A stretch of 9,396 bases of DNA from 13-1-40CM-70-15 sp964641215 (GCA_964641215.1 CAZXKD010000112.1:1-9396), one strand, 5' to 3'; positions 1-5,555 are shown, numbered from the stretch's first letter. The notes: generated by a model not told the origin, from the letters alone. A program made the numbers and translations.

Positions 1-843
1 TTCGGCCTCGTCTCGGTGCCCATCAAGATGTTCTCGACCGGCGAATCCGCCGCGTCCATCTCCTTCAACTGGCTTCACAAGAAGGACGGCGCCCGCCTGA
101 AGCAGCAGTACTTCTGCTCCAAGGACGGCGAGAAGGTCGAGAAGGACGACATGATCAAGGGCTACGAGTTCTCCAAGGGCCAATACGTCACGTTCACGGT
201 GGACGAGCTGAAGGCGCTCGACGAGAAGGGCACGGGCGCGATCGACATCCAGGAATTCCTCCCCGCCGAGCAGGTGGATCGCATCTGGCAGGAGAAGACG
301 TACTTCCTCGGCCCCGACAAAGGCGGGGAGCGCGCCTACCGGCTCCTGTGCGAGGCGCTGAAGCAGACCAAGCGCGTGGCGCTGGGGCAGTATGTCGCCC
401 GGGGCAAACAGTACCTCATCCTGGTGCGGCCGCTCACCGACGGGCTCGTGATGGAGCAGCTGCGCTACGCGGACGAAGTCCGATCCATCGACGAAGTGCC
501 GATTCCCAAAGTGGACCTCAAGAAGCCGGAGATGACGCTCGCGGTGCAGTTCATCGAGCAGGCCGCTTCGGACACCTTCCGGCCCGACGCCTACCGGGAC
601 AATGTGCGCAAGCGCGTGCTGGAGCAGATCCAGCGCAAGGTCGAGGGCCAGGAGATCACCGAGGAGCCAACCGAAGCGCCCAAGACCCAGATCATCGACC
701 TCATGGCAGCCCTGAAGGCAAGCCTCGCCAAGGGCGGGGGGGTGGGGAAGGGCGCGGGCGAGCGCAAGCCCGCCAAGCGGACGGAGTCGAAGACCGCCAA
801 GGCGGCCCCGGTCGCAAAGCGAAAGGTCAGTGGGGGTCGCTGA
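1..843 (+). CDS. ku: Ku DNA end-binding protein (5' end cut off by the window)
   Basis: Bacterial Ku forms a homodimeric ring that threads onto double-strand break ends and recruits ligase D for non-homologous end joining. The reading frame is open from base 1: the first residues (FGLVSVPIKMFS) match the family's early FGLV-x-VP(I/V)K block. About a dozen N-terminal residues therefore lie outside the window, and the GTG at 16 is an internal valine, not a start. Visible are 280 residues. They include the core beta-barrel part, the stretch around residues 97-115 (KTYFLGPDKGGERAYRLL) and the helical C-terminal arm near residues 175-215. The last 40 or so residues form a low-complexity Lys/Ala/Gly/Pro/Arg tail, as in the basic C-terminal extensions of many bacterial Ku proteins, which contact DNA. 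Stop TGA at 841-843. The next gene starts 29 bases later on the same strand, so co-transcription is likely. No ligD is visible; it could lie upstream of the window. Identification is firm. Confidence 0.95.
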   Translation, partial: FGLVSVPIKMFSTGESAASISFNWLHKKDGARLKQQYFCSKDGEKVEKDDMIKGYEFSKGQYVTFTVDELKALDEKGTGAIDIQEFLPAEQVDRIWQEKTYFLGPDKGGERAYRLLCEALKQTKRVALGQYVARGKQYLILVRPLTDGLVMEQLRYADEVRSIDEVPIPKVDLKKPEMTLAVQFIEQAASDTFRPDAYRDNVRKRVLEQIQRKVEGQEITEEPTEAPKTQIIDLMAALKASLAKGGGVGKGAGERKPAKRTESKTAKAAPVAKRKVSGGR

Positions 844-869
844 CAGCTGACGGCTGAGAGCTGACGGCT
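838..869 (+). repeat. Heptamer tandem repeat, (A/G)GCTGA(C/G) x4.5
   Basis: Four consecutive 7-base units (CGCTGAC, AGCTGAC, GGCTGAG, AGCTGAC) and a partial fifth (GGCT) run through the Ku stop codon into the short gap before the next gene. The 11-mer AGCTGACGGCT occurs twice, at 845-855 and 859-869, 14 bases apart. The Ku stop TGA lies inside the first unit. The repeat is seen directly; whether it belongs to a dispersed genomic family is inference. Confidence 0.8.
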
Positions 870-872
870 CCC

Positions 873-1706
873 GTGAAGGGCTACACCTCGCACGACGTCG
901 CCAAGCTGCTGGGACTTTCTCTCGCGCAGGTGCGCGCGTTCGCACGCGACGGGTTCCTGACGCCCGGCCGCGGCCCGCGCGGCGAGCTGCAGTTCTCCTT
1001 CCAGGATCTCGTCATCCTCCGGACCGCGAAGGGCCTGGTCGCAGCGCGCATCGGCACGCGGCGCATCCGCGGGGCGCTGAGGCGGCTGCGGGCCCAGCTG
1101 CCGCGCGGGCGCTCGCTCGCGGAGCTGCGGATCGCGGCCGAAGGCGACCGCATCGTGGTGAGCGACGGGGAGGCCACCTGGAGCCCGGAGTCGGGGCAAA
1201 TGCAGCTCGACTTCGCCGTGTCGGAGCTGGCTTCCAAGGCCGCGCCGATGGCCCGGCGCGCCGCCAAGGCGGCCCGGGAGGTCGAGGACGAGCTCTCGGC
1301 GGGAGACTGGTACGAGCTCGGTCTCGAGCTCGAGGTGGCCGCTCCGGCCGAAGCGCGGGACGCCTACCGCCGGGCGCTGGAGCTCGACGCCCACCACGCC
1401 GACGCGCACGTGAACCTCGGCCGGCTGCTGCATGAGCAGGGCCTCGTCGAGGAGGCGGAACGCCACTACCGGCTGGCGCTGCGGGAAGCCCCGGACCACG
1501 CGACCGCGGCCTACGACCTGGGGATCGCCCTGGAGGACCTGGGCCGGCCGGCGGACGCCATCGAAGCCTACCGCGCCGCCCTCGTCACCGATCCGCGGCT
1601 GGCGGACGCCCACTACAACATCGCCCGCTTGTACGAGAAGGTGGGGAAGAAGGCGGCGGCGCTGCGACACTTCAGCGCCTATCGGGGGCTCACGGGCGAG
1701 CCGTAG
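873..1706 (+). CDS. MerR-type HTH and TPR-repeat protein linked to Ku
   Basis: This 277-residue protein combines a DNA-binding-type head with a protein-binding tail. Residues 4-75 look like a MerR-family winged helix: YTSHDVAKLLGLS is the first helix-turn-helix, followed by a wing region and a second helical segment. Residues 80-115 form a short beta-rich linker (RIVVSDGEATW). Residues 143-277 contain about four tetratricopeptide repeats, with classic signatures such as AYRRALELDA, ADAHVNLGRLL and AYDLGIALEDLG. No effector-binding domain typical of classical MerR regulators is seen. The GTG at 873 is chosen because it gives the complete HTH, and upstream sequence is occupied by the Ku stop and the repeat; the ribosome binding site is weak. 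The 29-base spacing from ku suggests one operon, so the protein may regulate or scaffold end joining, but that is inference from position only. Base composition matches its neighbours. Confidence 0.8.
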   Translation: MKGYTSHDVAKLLGLSLAQVRAFARDGFLTPGRGPRGELQFSFQDLVILRTAKGLVAARIGTRRIRGALRRLRAQLPRGRSLAELRIAAEGDRIVVSDGEATWSPESGQMQLDFAVSELASKAAPMARRAAKAAREVEDELSAGDWYELGLELEVAAPAEARDAYRRALELDAHHADAHVNLGRLLHEQGLVEEAERHYRLALREAPDHATAAYDLGIALEDLGRPADAIEAYRAALVTDPRLADAHYNIARLYEKVGKKAAALRHFSAYRGLTGEP

Positions 1707-1709
1707 CTG

Positions 1710-1737
1710 TTGCGATCCGGGACCTTTCTTCTATCTT
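1710..1737 (+). promoter_or_regulatory. Candidate sigma70-type promoter for the membrane protein gene
   Basis: TTGCGA at 1710-1715 and TATCTT at 1732-1737 are separated by 16 bases, each matching four of six consensus positions. This gives a start of transcription near 1744 and a leader of about 65 bases before the ATG at 1810. The same -10 word and spacer length recur in the candidate efp promoter at 8324-8351, which adds some weight. It begins right after the stop codon of the HTH-TPR gene. Confidence 0.4.
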
Positions 1738-1770
1738 AGCGCGGCCTCAGAACACTCGAGCTGCACCCGC

Positions 1771-1788
1771 TCCCCCCCCCTCCCCCCT
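1771..1788 (+). other. C-rich tract in the leader of the membrane protein gene
   Basis: Nine C (1772-1780), one T and six C (1782-1787) make an almost pure pyrimidine block a little before the ribosome binding site. On the minus strand this is a G9/G6 block. Such tracts are prone to slippage and can form non-B DNA (G-quadruplex or i-motif); no function is demonstrated. Confidence 0.6.
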
Positions 1789-1809
1789 CACCCGCAGAGG
1801 AGGACCGCC

Positions 1810-2196
1810 ATGCAGATGGAACAGATGCAGCAGAGTTATCCGATGCAGGGCTTCAGTACCATCTTCTGGGTGTGCTGGTTGGTGGTCATCGTCTTCTACA
1901 TCTGGGTCATGTGGAGGATCTTCGAAAAAGCGGGAAGGCCGGGGTGGGCGGCGATCATCCCCATCTACAATACGATCGTGAAACTGCAAATCGCGGGCAA
2001 GCCGGTGTGGTGGTTCTTCCTGTATCTGATTCCCCTGGTGAACATCGTCATCGCGATCATCGTTACCGTCGCCTTCGCGAGAGTCTTCGGGAAGGGTGGC
2101 TGGTTTGCCGTGGGGCTCATCCTCCTGGCCCCCATTTTCTACCCGATCTTGGCGTTCGGAGACGCCCAGTACCAGGCGCCACCGCCTGGCATGTAA
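1810..2196 (+). CDS. Small integral membrane protein, DUF5684-like
   Basis: This is a 128-residue inner-membrane protein. The ATG at 1810 is preceded by a strong Shine-Dalgarno, GAGGAGG (1797-1803), six bases upstream, which decides the start; the open frame continues upstream only as a shadow over the TPR gene. The N-terminus is Met/Gln-rich (residues 1-14). Helix 1 is about residues 16-36. An amphipathic loop follows with the block RIFEKAGRPGWAAIIPIYN (37-54), then KLQIAGKPVWWF, helix 2 (about 66-92) and helix 3 (about 98-117), ending in a short Pro-rich tail. The KAGxPGWxxxIPIYN block followed by a KPVWW turn is the hallmark of the DUF5684 family, often annotated as a signal peptidase I-associated protein; its biochemical role is not established. 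It converges with the DUF72 gene, 28 bases away. Family assignment is good, function unknown. Confidence 0.85.
   Translation: MQMEQMQQSYPMQGFSTIFWVCWLVVIVFYIWVMWRIFEKAGRPGWAAIIPIYNTIVKLQIAGKPVWWFFLYLIPLVNIVIAIIVTVAFARVFGKGGWFAVGLILLAPIFYPILAFGDAQYQAPPPGM
2172..2189. other. Perfect 7-bp stem-loop at the 3' end of the membrane protein gene
   Basis: CCAGGCG (2172-2178), loop CCAC, and CGCCTGG (2183-2189) end four bases before the TAA stop. It could act as a weak, T-less transcript end or mRNA-stabilising hairpin between the two convergent genes. It lies in codons for a Gln/Ala/Pro tail, so it may be chance. Confidence 0.3.
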
Positions 2197-2222
2197 GGGC
2201 GAGAAGGAGGGAGAGGGGGGGG
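2197..2222 (+). other. Purine-rich spacer between convergent genes, potential G-quadruplex
   Basis: The gap after the membrane protein stop is almost entirely G and A on the plus strand, with G runs at 2197-2199, 2209-2211 and 2215-2222 (eight G). Counting the last run twice gives four GGG tracts with loops of roughly 9, 3 and 2 bases, enough in principle for a three-layer quadruplex. It fills nearly the whole spacer up to the stop codon of the DUF72 gene. Confidence 0.45.
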
Positions 2223-2224
2223 CG

Positions 2225-2926
2225 TCACCCGAAGATCGTGGCGAACTGCGCCGCCAGCGCGGGTCCCTGCCCCGCCTCCTCGTGCTTGAAGAAGACGTAG
2301 ACCTCCTCCCAGCCGGCGCCGAGCTGCTTGATCGTCGCCACCCACCGCTCCAGCTCTTCCTTCGGGTATCCCTCATCGCGTAGCCGCAGGTAGCCGAAGC
2401 CGCCGGTGGCGACCTGCGGTGTCGTCCCAGTCTCCGTGTCGGCGACGCACAACGCCGCGTTCCGGGTGCGCAGCACCTTGTAGACCTCCTCGTCGAACCA
2501 CGAGCCGTGGCGGAACTCCCAGGCGGTGTGGATCCCGGGGGGCACCAGCCGGAGCACCTCGTCCAGCCGGTCGAGCTCCTTCTTGAAGTTGGGCGGCAGC
2601 TGGAACAGCAGGGGTCCGAGCTTGGGACCGAGCGCGAGGGCCGTGTCGCAGAAGTAGCGCAGCGAGCTCTCGACCTCCTTGAGGCGCGCGATGTGAGTGA
2701 TGCGCTGCGGCGCCTTCAGCACGAACGTGAAGCCGGCGGGCGTGGCGTCATTCCAGCCGGCGATCGTCTTGGCGTTCGGCATCCGGTAGAAGGTGTAGTT
2801 GATTTCCACGGTGCCGAGGCGCTCGGCGTAGTACGCGAGCATTTTCGACTCCGGGTACTTCTCGGGATAGAACGTGCCCTTCCACTCGGGGAAGTTGTAC
2901 CCGGAGGTGCCGACGTAGAGGCGCAT
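2225..2926 (-). CDS. DUF72 (YecE-like) family TIM-barrel protein
   Basis: This 233-residue protein has full-length DUF72 features. They are the N-terminal VGTSGYNFPEWKGTFYP (residues 5-21), VEINYTFYRMP (40-50), the KAPQRITH segment (71-78), GPLLFQLPPNF (104-114), and WEFRHGSW (136-143). DUF72 proteins adopt a TIM-barrel fold; their reaction is not established, although nuclease or DNA-related roles have been suggested from neighbourhoods. The usual C-terminal FNN block reads VYVFFKHEEAGQG here (209-221), an alternative version of that conserved loop. The ATG at 2926 gives exactly the family N-terminus and has no Shine-Dalgarno: CTCACC directly precedes it, in line with a leaderless or weakly led mRNA. 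It is divergent from the two-nuclease gene (63-base gap) and convergent with the membrane protein gene. Confidence 0.9.
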   Translation of the reverse strand: MRLYVGTSGYNFPEWKGTFYPEKYPESKMLAYYAERLGTVEINYTFYRMPNAKTIAGWNDATPAGFTFVLKAPQRITHIARLKEVESSLRYFCDTALALGPKLGPLLFQLPPNFKKELDRLDEVLRLVPPGIHTAWEFRHGSWFDEEVYKVLRTRNAALCVADTETGTTPQVATGGFGYLRLRDEGYPKEELERWVATIKQLGAGWEEVYVFFKHEEAGQGPALAAQFATIFG

Positions 2927-2989
2927 GGTGAGAATATGCTGTGCCCCCCATCGCTTGCCACCGCCGCCCCGACGTGATTAACTCTCACC
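2927..2989. promoter_or_regulatory. Mirror-image divergent promoter region with an inverted 7-mer at both start codons
   Basis: The gap between the two divergent start codons begins with GGTGAGA (2927-2933) and ends with TCTCACC (2983-2989), exact reverse complements, each touching a start codon. Plus strand: TTGCCA (2955-2960), 17 bases, TTAACT (2978-2983), then CTCACC and GTG-ATG at 2990. Minus strand: GTGGCA (2961-2956), 17 bases, CATATT (2938-2933), then CTCACC and ATG at 2926. The two -35 elements overlap, and both predicted starts of transcription would fall on or next to the start codon. Sequence symmetry is seen directly; promoter and leaderless readings are inference, since the -10 words are only moderate matches. 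Confidence 0.4.
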
Positions 2990-4498
2990 GTGATGGCCGC
3001 CGCCCCCCCGCGTCTCTCCAAGTCCCGGTTCGTCGCAGGCGTCCAGTGTCACAAGCAGCTGTGGTGGCGGGTGCACGAGCCCGACGCGCCGGAGCTGGTG
3101 CCCGAGCCGGCGCTGCGCAACCGCTTCGACCAGGGCGCCGAGGTGGGCCGCGTGGCTCGAGGCTACGTCCCCGGCGGCGAGCTCATCGATCTTCCCTTCT
3201 ACCAGTACGACAACAAGGTCGCCGCCACGCGCGCCTCGCTGCGCCGCACGCCTCCCCCCACGGCCGTCTACGAGGCCACGTTTCTCGCCGACGACACCTA
3301 CGCGCAGGTGGACATCCTGGAGGGCGAACAGGGGGAAGGCGGCCACCGGGTGATCGAGGTCAAAGCGACGAACAGCCTGAAAATCGAGCACATCCCGGAC
3401 GTCGCGATCCAGGTGCACGTGCTGCGCCGCAGCGGGCTGCCGGTGACGGGGGCCGAGGTCATGCACTTGAACCCCGACTGTCGCTTTCCCGACCTCGACA
3501 ACCTGTTCGTGCGCGAGGACGTGACGGGCCTCGTCGAAGGCTACTTGCTCGGCGTCCCGGACGAGGTGGCCCTGCAGCTGAAGGTGCTGCAGGGCCCGAT
3601 TCCGCGCGTCTCGATCGGCGAGCACTGCACGCGGCCCCACGAGTGTCCCTTCATCGAGCGCTGCTGGCCGCCGCGGCCGCACCACCACGTGAGCAGCCTG
3701 TACCGGATCGAGCGCAAGAAGGTGTTGGAGTACGAGGCGGACGGGTACGCCACCATCCTCGACCTGCCGAGCGACCTCGAGCTCTCGGCGATCCACGCGC
3801 GGCAGGTGAAGGCGGTCACGACCGGCACGATGGTCGTCGAGCCCGGGCTCGCGGCGGTGCTGGAGGAGTTCACGTCGCCGCTCGCCTACCTCGACTTCGA
3901 GACCATCAGCCTCGCCATCCCCCGCTGGACTGGCTGCCGGCCGTGGGAGAACGTGCCGGTGCAGTTCAGCTGCCACACCGAGGGCCGGAATGGGTCCCTG
4001 ACGCACCACGAGTGGATCGCCGACGGGCCGGAGGATCCACGCCCCGCCCTCGCCGAAGCCCTGGTCGTGGCCTGCGCCGGCGCGCGCCGCGTCGTGGCGT
4101 ATTACGCGAGCTTCGAGCGCGAGTGCATCAAGCACCTCGAGGCACACGTACCCGCGCTCGCCCGTGCCCTGGAGAAGATCCGCGAGCGGCTGATCGACTT
4201 GTTGCCCGTGGTCCGCAACCACCTGTATCACCCCGATTTCGGCGGTAGCTTCAGCCTCAAGCGCGTGCTGCCGGCCTTGGTGCCTAGCCTCTCCTACGGC
4301 GACCTCCAGGTGAACGAGGGAGAGCTGGCCAGTCTGGAGCTGATGCGGCTCATGCTGCGGCGCGACGAGCTGCGCCACAGCGAGCGGAGCCGGTTGCGCA
4401 GGGCGCTGCTCGCCTACTGCGAGCGCGACAGCTGGGCGATGGTCAAGCTGCTGGAGCGGCTGCGCGGCCTCGTTGGCGTGCAGCTGGAGCTGTTTTGA
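2990..4498 (+). CDS. Two-nuclease protein: Cas4/RecB-like domain + DUF2779 (DEDDy-like exonuclease)
   Basis: This 502-residue protein carries two apparent nuclease modules. Residues 8-230 resemble Cas4/RecB-type PD-(D/E)XK nucleases. They show Glu51 in QGAEVG, Asp108 in QVDIL, Glu123-Val-Lys125 in VIEVKA, and Gln141 in the QVHVL motif. Four cysteines fit an Fe-S cluster as in Cas4 and AddB: Cys20 near the start and Cys213, Cys219, Cys225 in a CX5CX5C array. Residues 295-500 match DUF2779 and look like a DEDD exonuclease: YLDFET (Asp302, Glu304), YYASFE (around 371-376), and a Tyr476-x3-Asp480 end motif (YCERD). The second acidic motif has Glu376 where Asp would be expected. The likely role is processing or degradation of DNA or RNA ends; the substrate is unknown. 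GTG 2990 and ATG 2993 are adjacent start options with no Shine-Dalgarno. It is not a CRISPR Cas4: no array or cas genes are present. Confidence 0.85.
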   Translation: MMAAAPPRLSKSRFVAGVQCHKQLWWRVHEPDAPELVPEPALRNRFDQGAEVGRVARGYVPGGELIDLPFYQYDNKVAATRASLRRTPPPTAVYEATFLADDTYAQVDILEGEQGEGGHRVIEVKATNSLKIEHIPDVAIQVHVLRRSGLPVTGAEVMHLNPDCRFPDLDNLFVREDVTGLVEGYLLGVPDEVALQLKVLQGPIPRVSIGEHCTRPHECPFIERCWPPRPHHHVSSLYRIERKKVLEYEADGYATILDLPSDLELSAIHARQVKAVTTGTMVVEPGLAAVLEEFTSPLAYLDFETISLAIPRWTGCRPWENVPVQFSCHTEGRNGSLTHHEWIADGPEDPRPALAEALVVACAGARRVVAYYASFERECIKHLEAHVPALARALEKIRERLIDLLPVVRNHLYHPDFGGSFSLKRVLPALVPSLSYGDLQVNEGELASLELMRLMLRRDELRHSERSRLRRALLAYCERDSWAMVKLLERLRGLVGVQLELF

Positions 4499-4534
4499 GA
4501 GCGCTGACCTTGAGTGGGTGACCGCGGACCTCCT

Positions 4535-4549
4535 CCCCGTATCGCGGGG
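4535..4549 (+). terminator. Weak stem-loop after the two-nuclease gene
   Basis: CCCCG (4535-4539), loop TATCG, and CGGGG (4545-4549) form a perfect 5-bp stem 37 bases after the stop codon. No T tract follows (TAAACAC), so it would be at best a weak or factor-assisted end of transcription. Confidence 0.3.
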
Positions 4550-4570
4550 TAAACACACCACGCCCTCGCG

Positions 4571-4605
4571 GTGACGGTCCCGTCACGTGCCCCGGGACCA
4601 CGTGA
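4571..4605. promoter_or_regulatory. Overlapping inverted repeats (mutually exclusive hairpins)
   Basis: GTGACGG (4571-4577) pairs with CCGTCAC (4580-4586) across a 2-base centre. TCACGTG (4583-4589) pairs with CACGTGA (4599-4605) across 9 bases that include the palindrome CCCGGG. The two share bases 4583-4586, so as RNA or cruciforms they could not both form. The E-box-like palindrome CACGTG occurs twice. All lie 37-71 bases before the lipoprotein start and may be operators for dimeric regulators; function is inference. Confidence 0.5.
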
Positions 4606-4616
4606 TCCGCATCACA
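4601..4616 (+). promoter_or_regulatory. CRP/FNR-family-like binding site
   Basis: CGTGA-TCCGCA-TCACA matches the TGTGA-N6-TCACA consensus of CRP-type regulators at nine of ten fixed positions. It is centred about 33 bases before the lipoprotein ATG and its left arm overlaps the right arm of the preceding inverted repeat. No CRP/FNR gene is in the window, and phyla outside Proteobacteria use varied sites, so the cognate factor is unknown. Confidence 0.4.
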
Positions 4617-4641
4617 CGCCTTTCGGCAACAGGAGGACGAC

Positions 4642-5511
4642 ATGTTGAGCAGAAGCCGCCGTATTACAGCCTGCCTCCCGGCGCTGCTGCTGGGGTTGGT
4701 CGCATGCCAGCCGTCCAAGGAGACGCAGGCGAAGTTGGACCAGCTGGCCACCGTATCGACCCAGCGGGACCAGCTGGTGCAGGAGATGGCCGACAACGCC
4801 CGCCTGATGAGCGAGATCGGCGCTGAGCTGACGCGGGTGCAGATACCCCCGAAGAAGCTGCACGTCTCCAGCGAATCGCCGATGCGGGCCGCACGGGACA
4901 GTGTGATCCAGCGCATCCATTACATCGCCGTGAAGGTGAACGAGAGCGAGGCGCGGCTCCGGGAGAGCGAGCGGCGCATCAGCACCCTGACCGCCCTCTC
5001 CGACAGTCTGCGCACCACCCTCGATTCCACCCTGGCCAACTTCCGAACCGTCGTGGAAAGCCAGAAGGCGACGATCGCCTCGCTGACCGACCAAGTGACC
5101 CAGCTGACCGCCGCCAACGCGGCGTTGACCGACACGGTCAACGTGCTGGCCACGGCGACCAACCGGGTCTACTACGTGATCGGCACCGAAGACGAGCTGA
5201 TCCAGCGGGGGATTATCCGGAAGGAAGGCGGCAGCCGCTTTCTGTTCGTGCTCTGGAAGAGCGGCCAGACGCTGGTTCCCGGCCGCGAACTCGACCCGAG
5301 CGAGTTCCGGGTCGTGAGCAACAAGCGCGAGACCCGTGAAATCACGCTGCCGGATTCGACCCGGCCTTATCGGATCGCCTCCCGCCAGGATCTCAGCGCG
5401 CTGGAGACGCCTCCGAATCCAGATGGCGAGATCACCGGGCGGTTCATCAAGATCGCCGACCCCGAGCGGTTCTGGTCCACGTCGAAGTTCCTGATCATCG
5501 TGCAGAGCTGA
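4642..5511 (+). CDS. Coiled-coil outer-membrane lipoprotein
   Basis: This 289-residue secreted lipoprotein has a strong Shine-Dalgarno (AGGAGG, 4631-4636, five bases before the ATG), which fixes the start. The signal peptide has a basic head (RSRR), a hydrophobic core (LPALLLG) and a lipobox LVAC at residues 19-22. Cys22 is followed by Gln, not Asp, so outer-membrane sorting is likely in a diderm. Residues 25-170 are mostly helical coiled coil, rich in Leu, Ser, Thr, Gln and Asp with heptad-like spacing, interrupted near 66-80 by a Pro-rich break (IPPKK). The C-terminal third is globular: RVYYVIGTEDELIQRGII (175-192), then beta-rich segments, ending in DPERFWSTSKFLIIV. That C-terminal pattern recalls large Bacteroidota coiled-coil lipoproteins annotated as Cbp1-like adhesins; this is recollection, not a search result. 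No catalytic motif is seen. A surface or cell-envelope structural role is likely. Confidence 0.75.
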   Translation: MLSRSRRITACLPALLLGLVACQPSKETQAKLDQLATVSTQRDQLVQEMADNARLMSEIGAELTRVQIPPKKLHVSSESPMRAARDSVIQRIHYIAVKVNESEARLRESERRISTLTALSDSLRTTLDSTLANFRTVVESQKATIASLTDQVTQLTAANAALTDTVNVLATATNRVYYVIGTEDELIQRGIIRKEGGSRFLFVLWKSGQTLVPGRELDPSEFRVVSNKRETREITLPDSTRPYRIASRQDLSALETPPNPDGEITGRFIKIADPERFWSTSKFLIIVQS

Positions 5512-5519
5512 CCGCGGTT

Positions 5520-5551
5520 GGGGGAAGGGGTCTCGATAGACCCCTTCCCCC
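5520..5551. terminator. Strong bidirectional hairpin between convergent genes
   Basis: GGGGGAAGGGGTCT (5520-5533), loop CGAT, and AGACCCCTTCCCCC (5538-5551) form a perfect 14-bp stem with a 4-base loop. It lies 9 bases after the lipoprotein stop and 5 bases from the stop of the minus-strand regulator. There is no T tract on either side, so termination may rely on stem strength alone or on Rho. Placement exactly between two convergent genes supports a shared terminator. Confidence 0.8.
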
Positions 5552-5555
5552 GCTA

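Noticed and set aside
16..843. GTG at 16 as the start of Ku
   Set aside because: The conserved FGLV-x-VP block is already under way at base 1, so the true start lies upstream of the window.
591..1670. 359-codon open frame on the minus strand
   Set aside because: It covers ku and the HTH-TPR gene in antisense and shows only compositionally biased residues.
1432..1809. N-terminal extension of the membrane protein frame upstream of 1810
   Set aside because: The upstream part overlaps the TPR gene in another frame and is Arg/Pro/Thr-rich. GAGGAGG six bases before the ATG at 1810 fixes the start.
2990..4498. Reading the Cas4-like domain as part of a CRISPR-Cas locus
   Set aside because: No repeat-spacer array or other cas gene is present, and the C-terminal DUF2779 domain marks a separate, widespread family.
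2978..4561. 527-codon open frame on the minus strand
   Set aside because: It is antisense to the two-nuclease gene. The translation is rich in Val/Gly/Arg/His/Gln without recognisable motifs.
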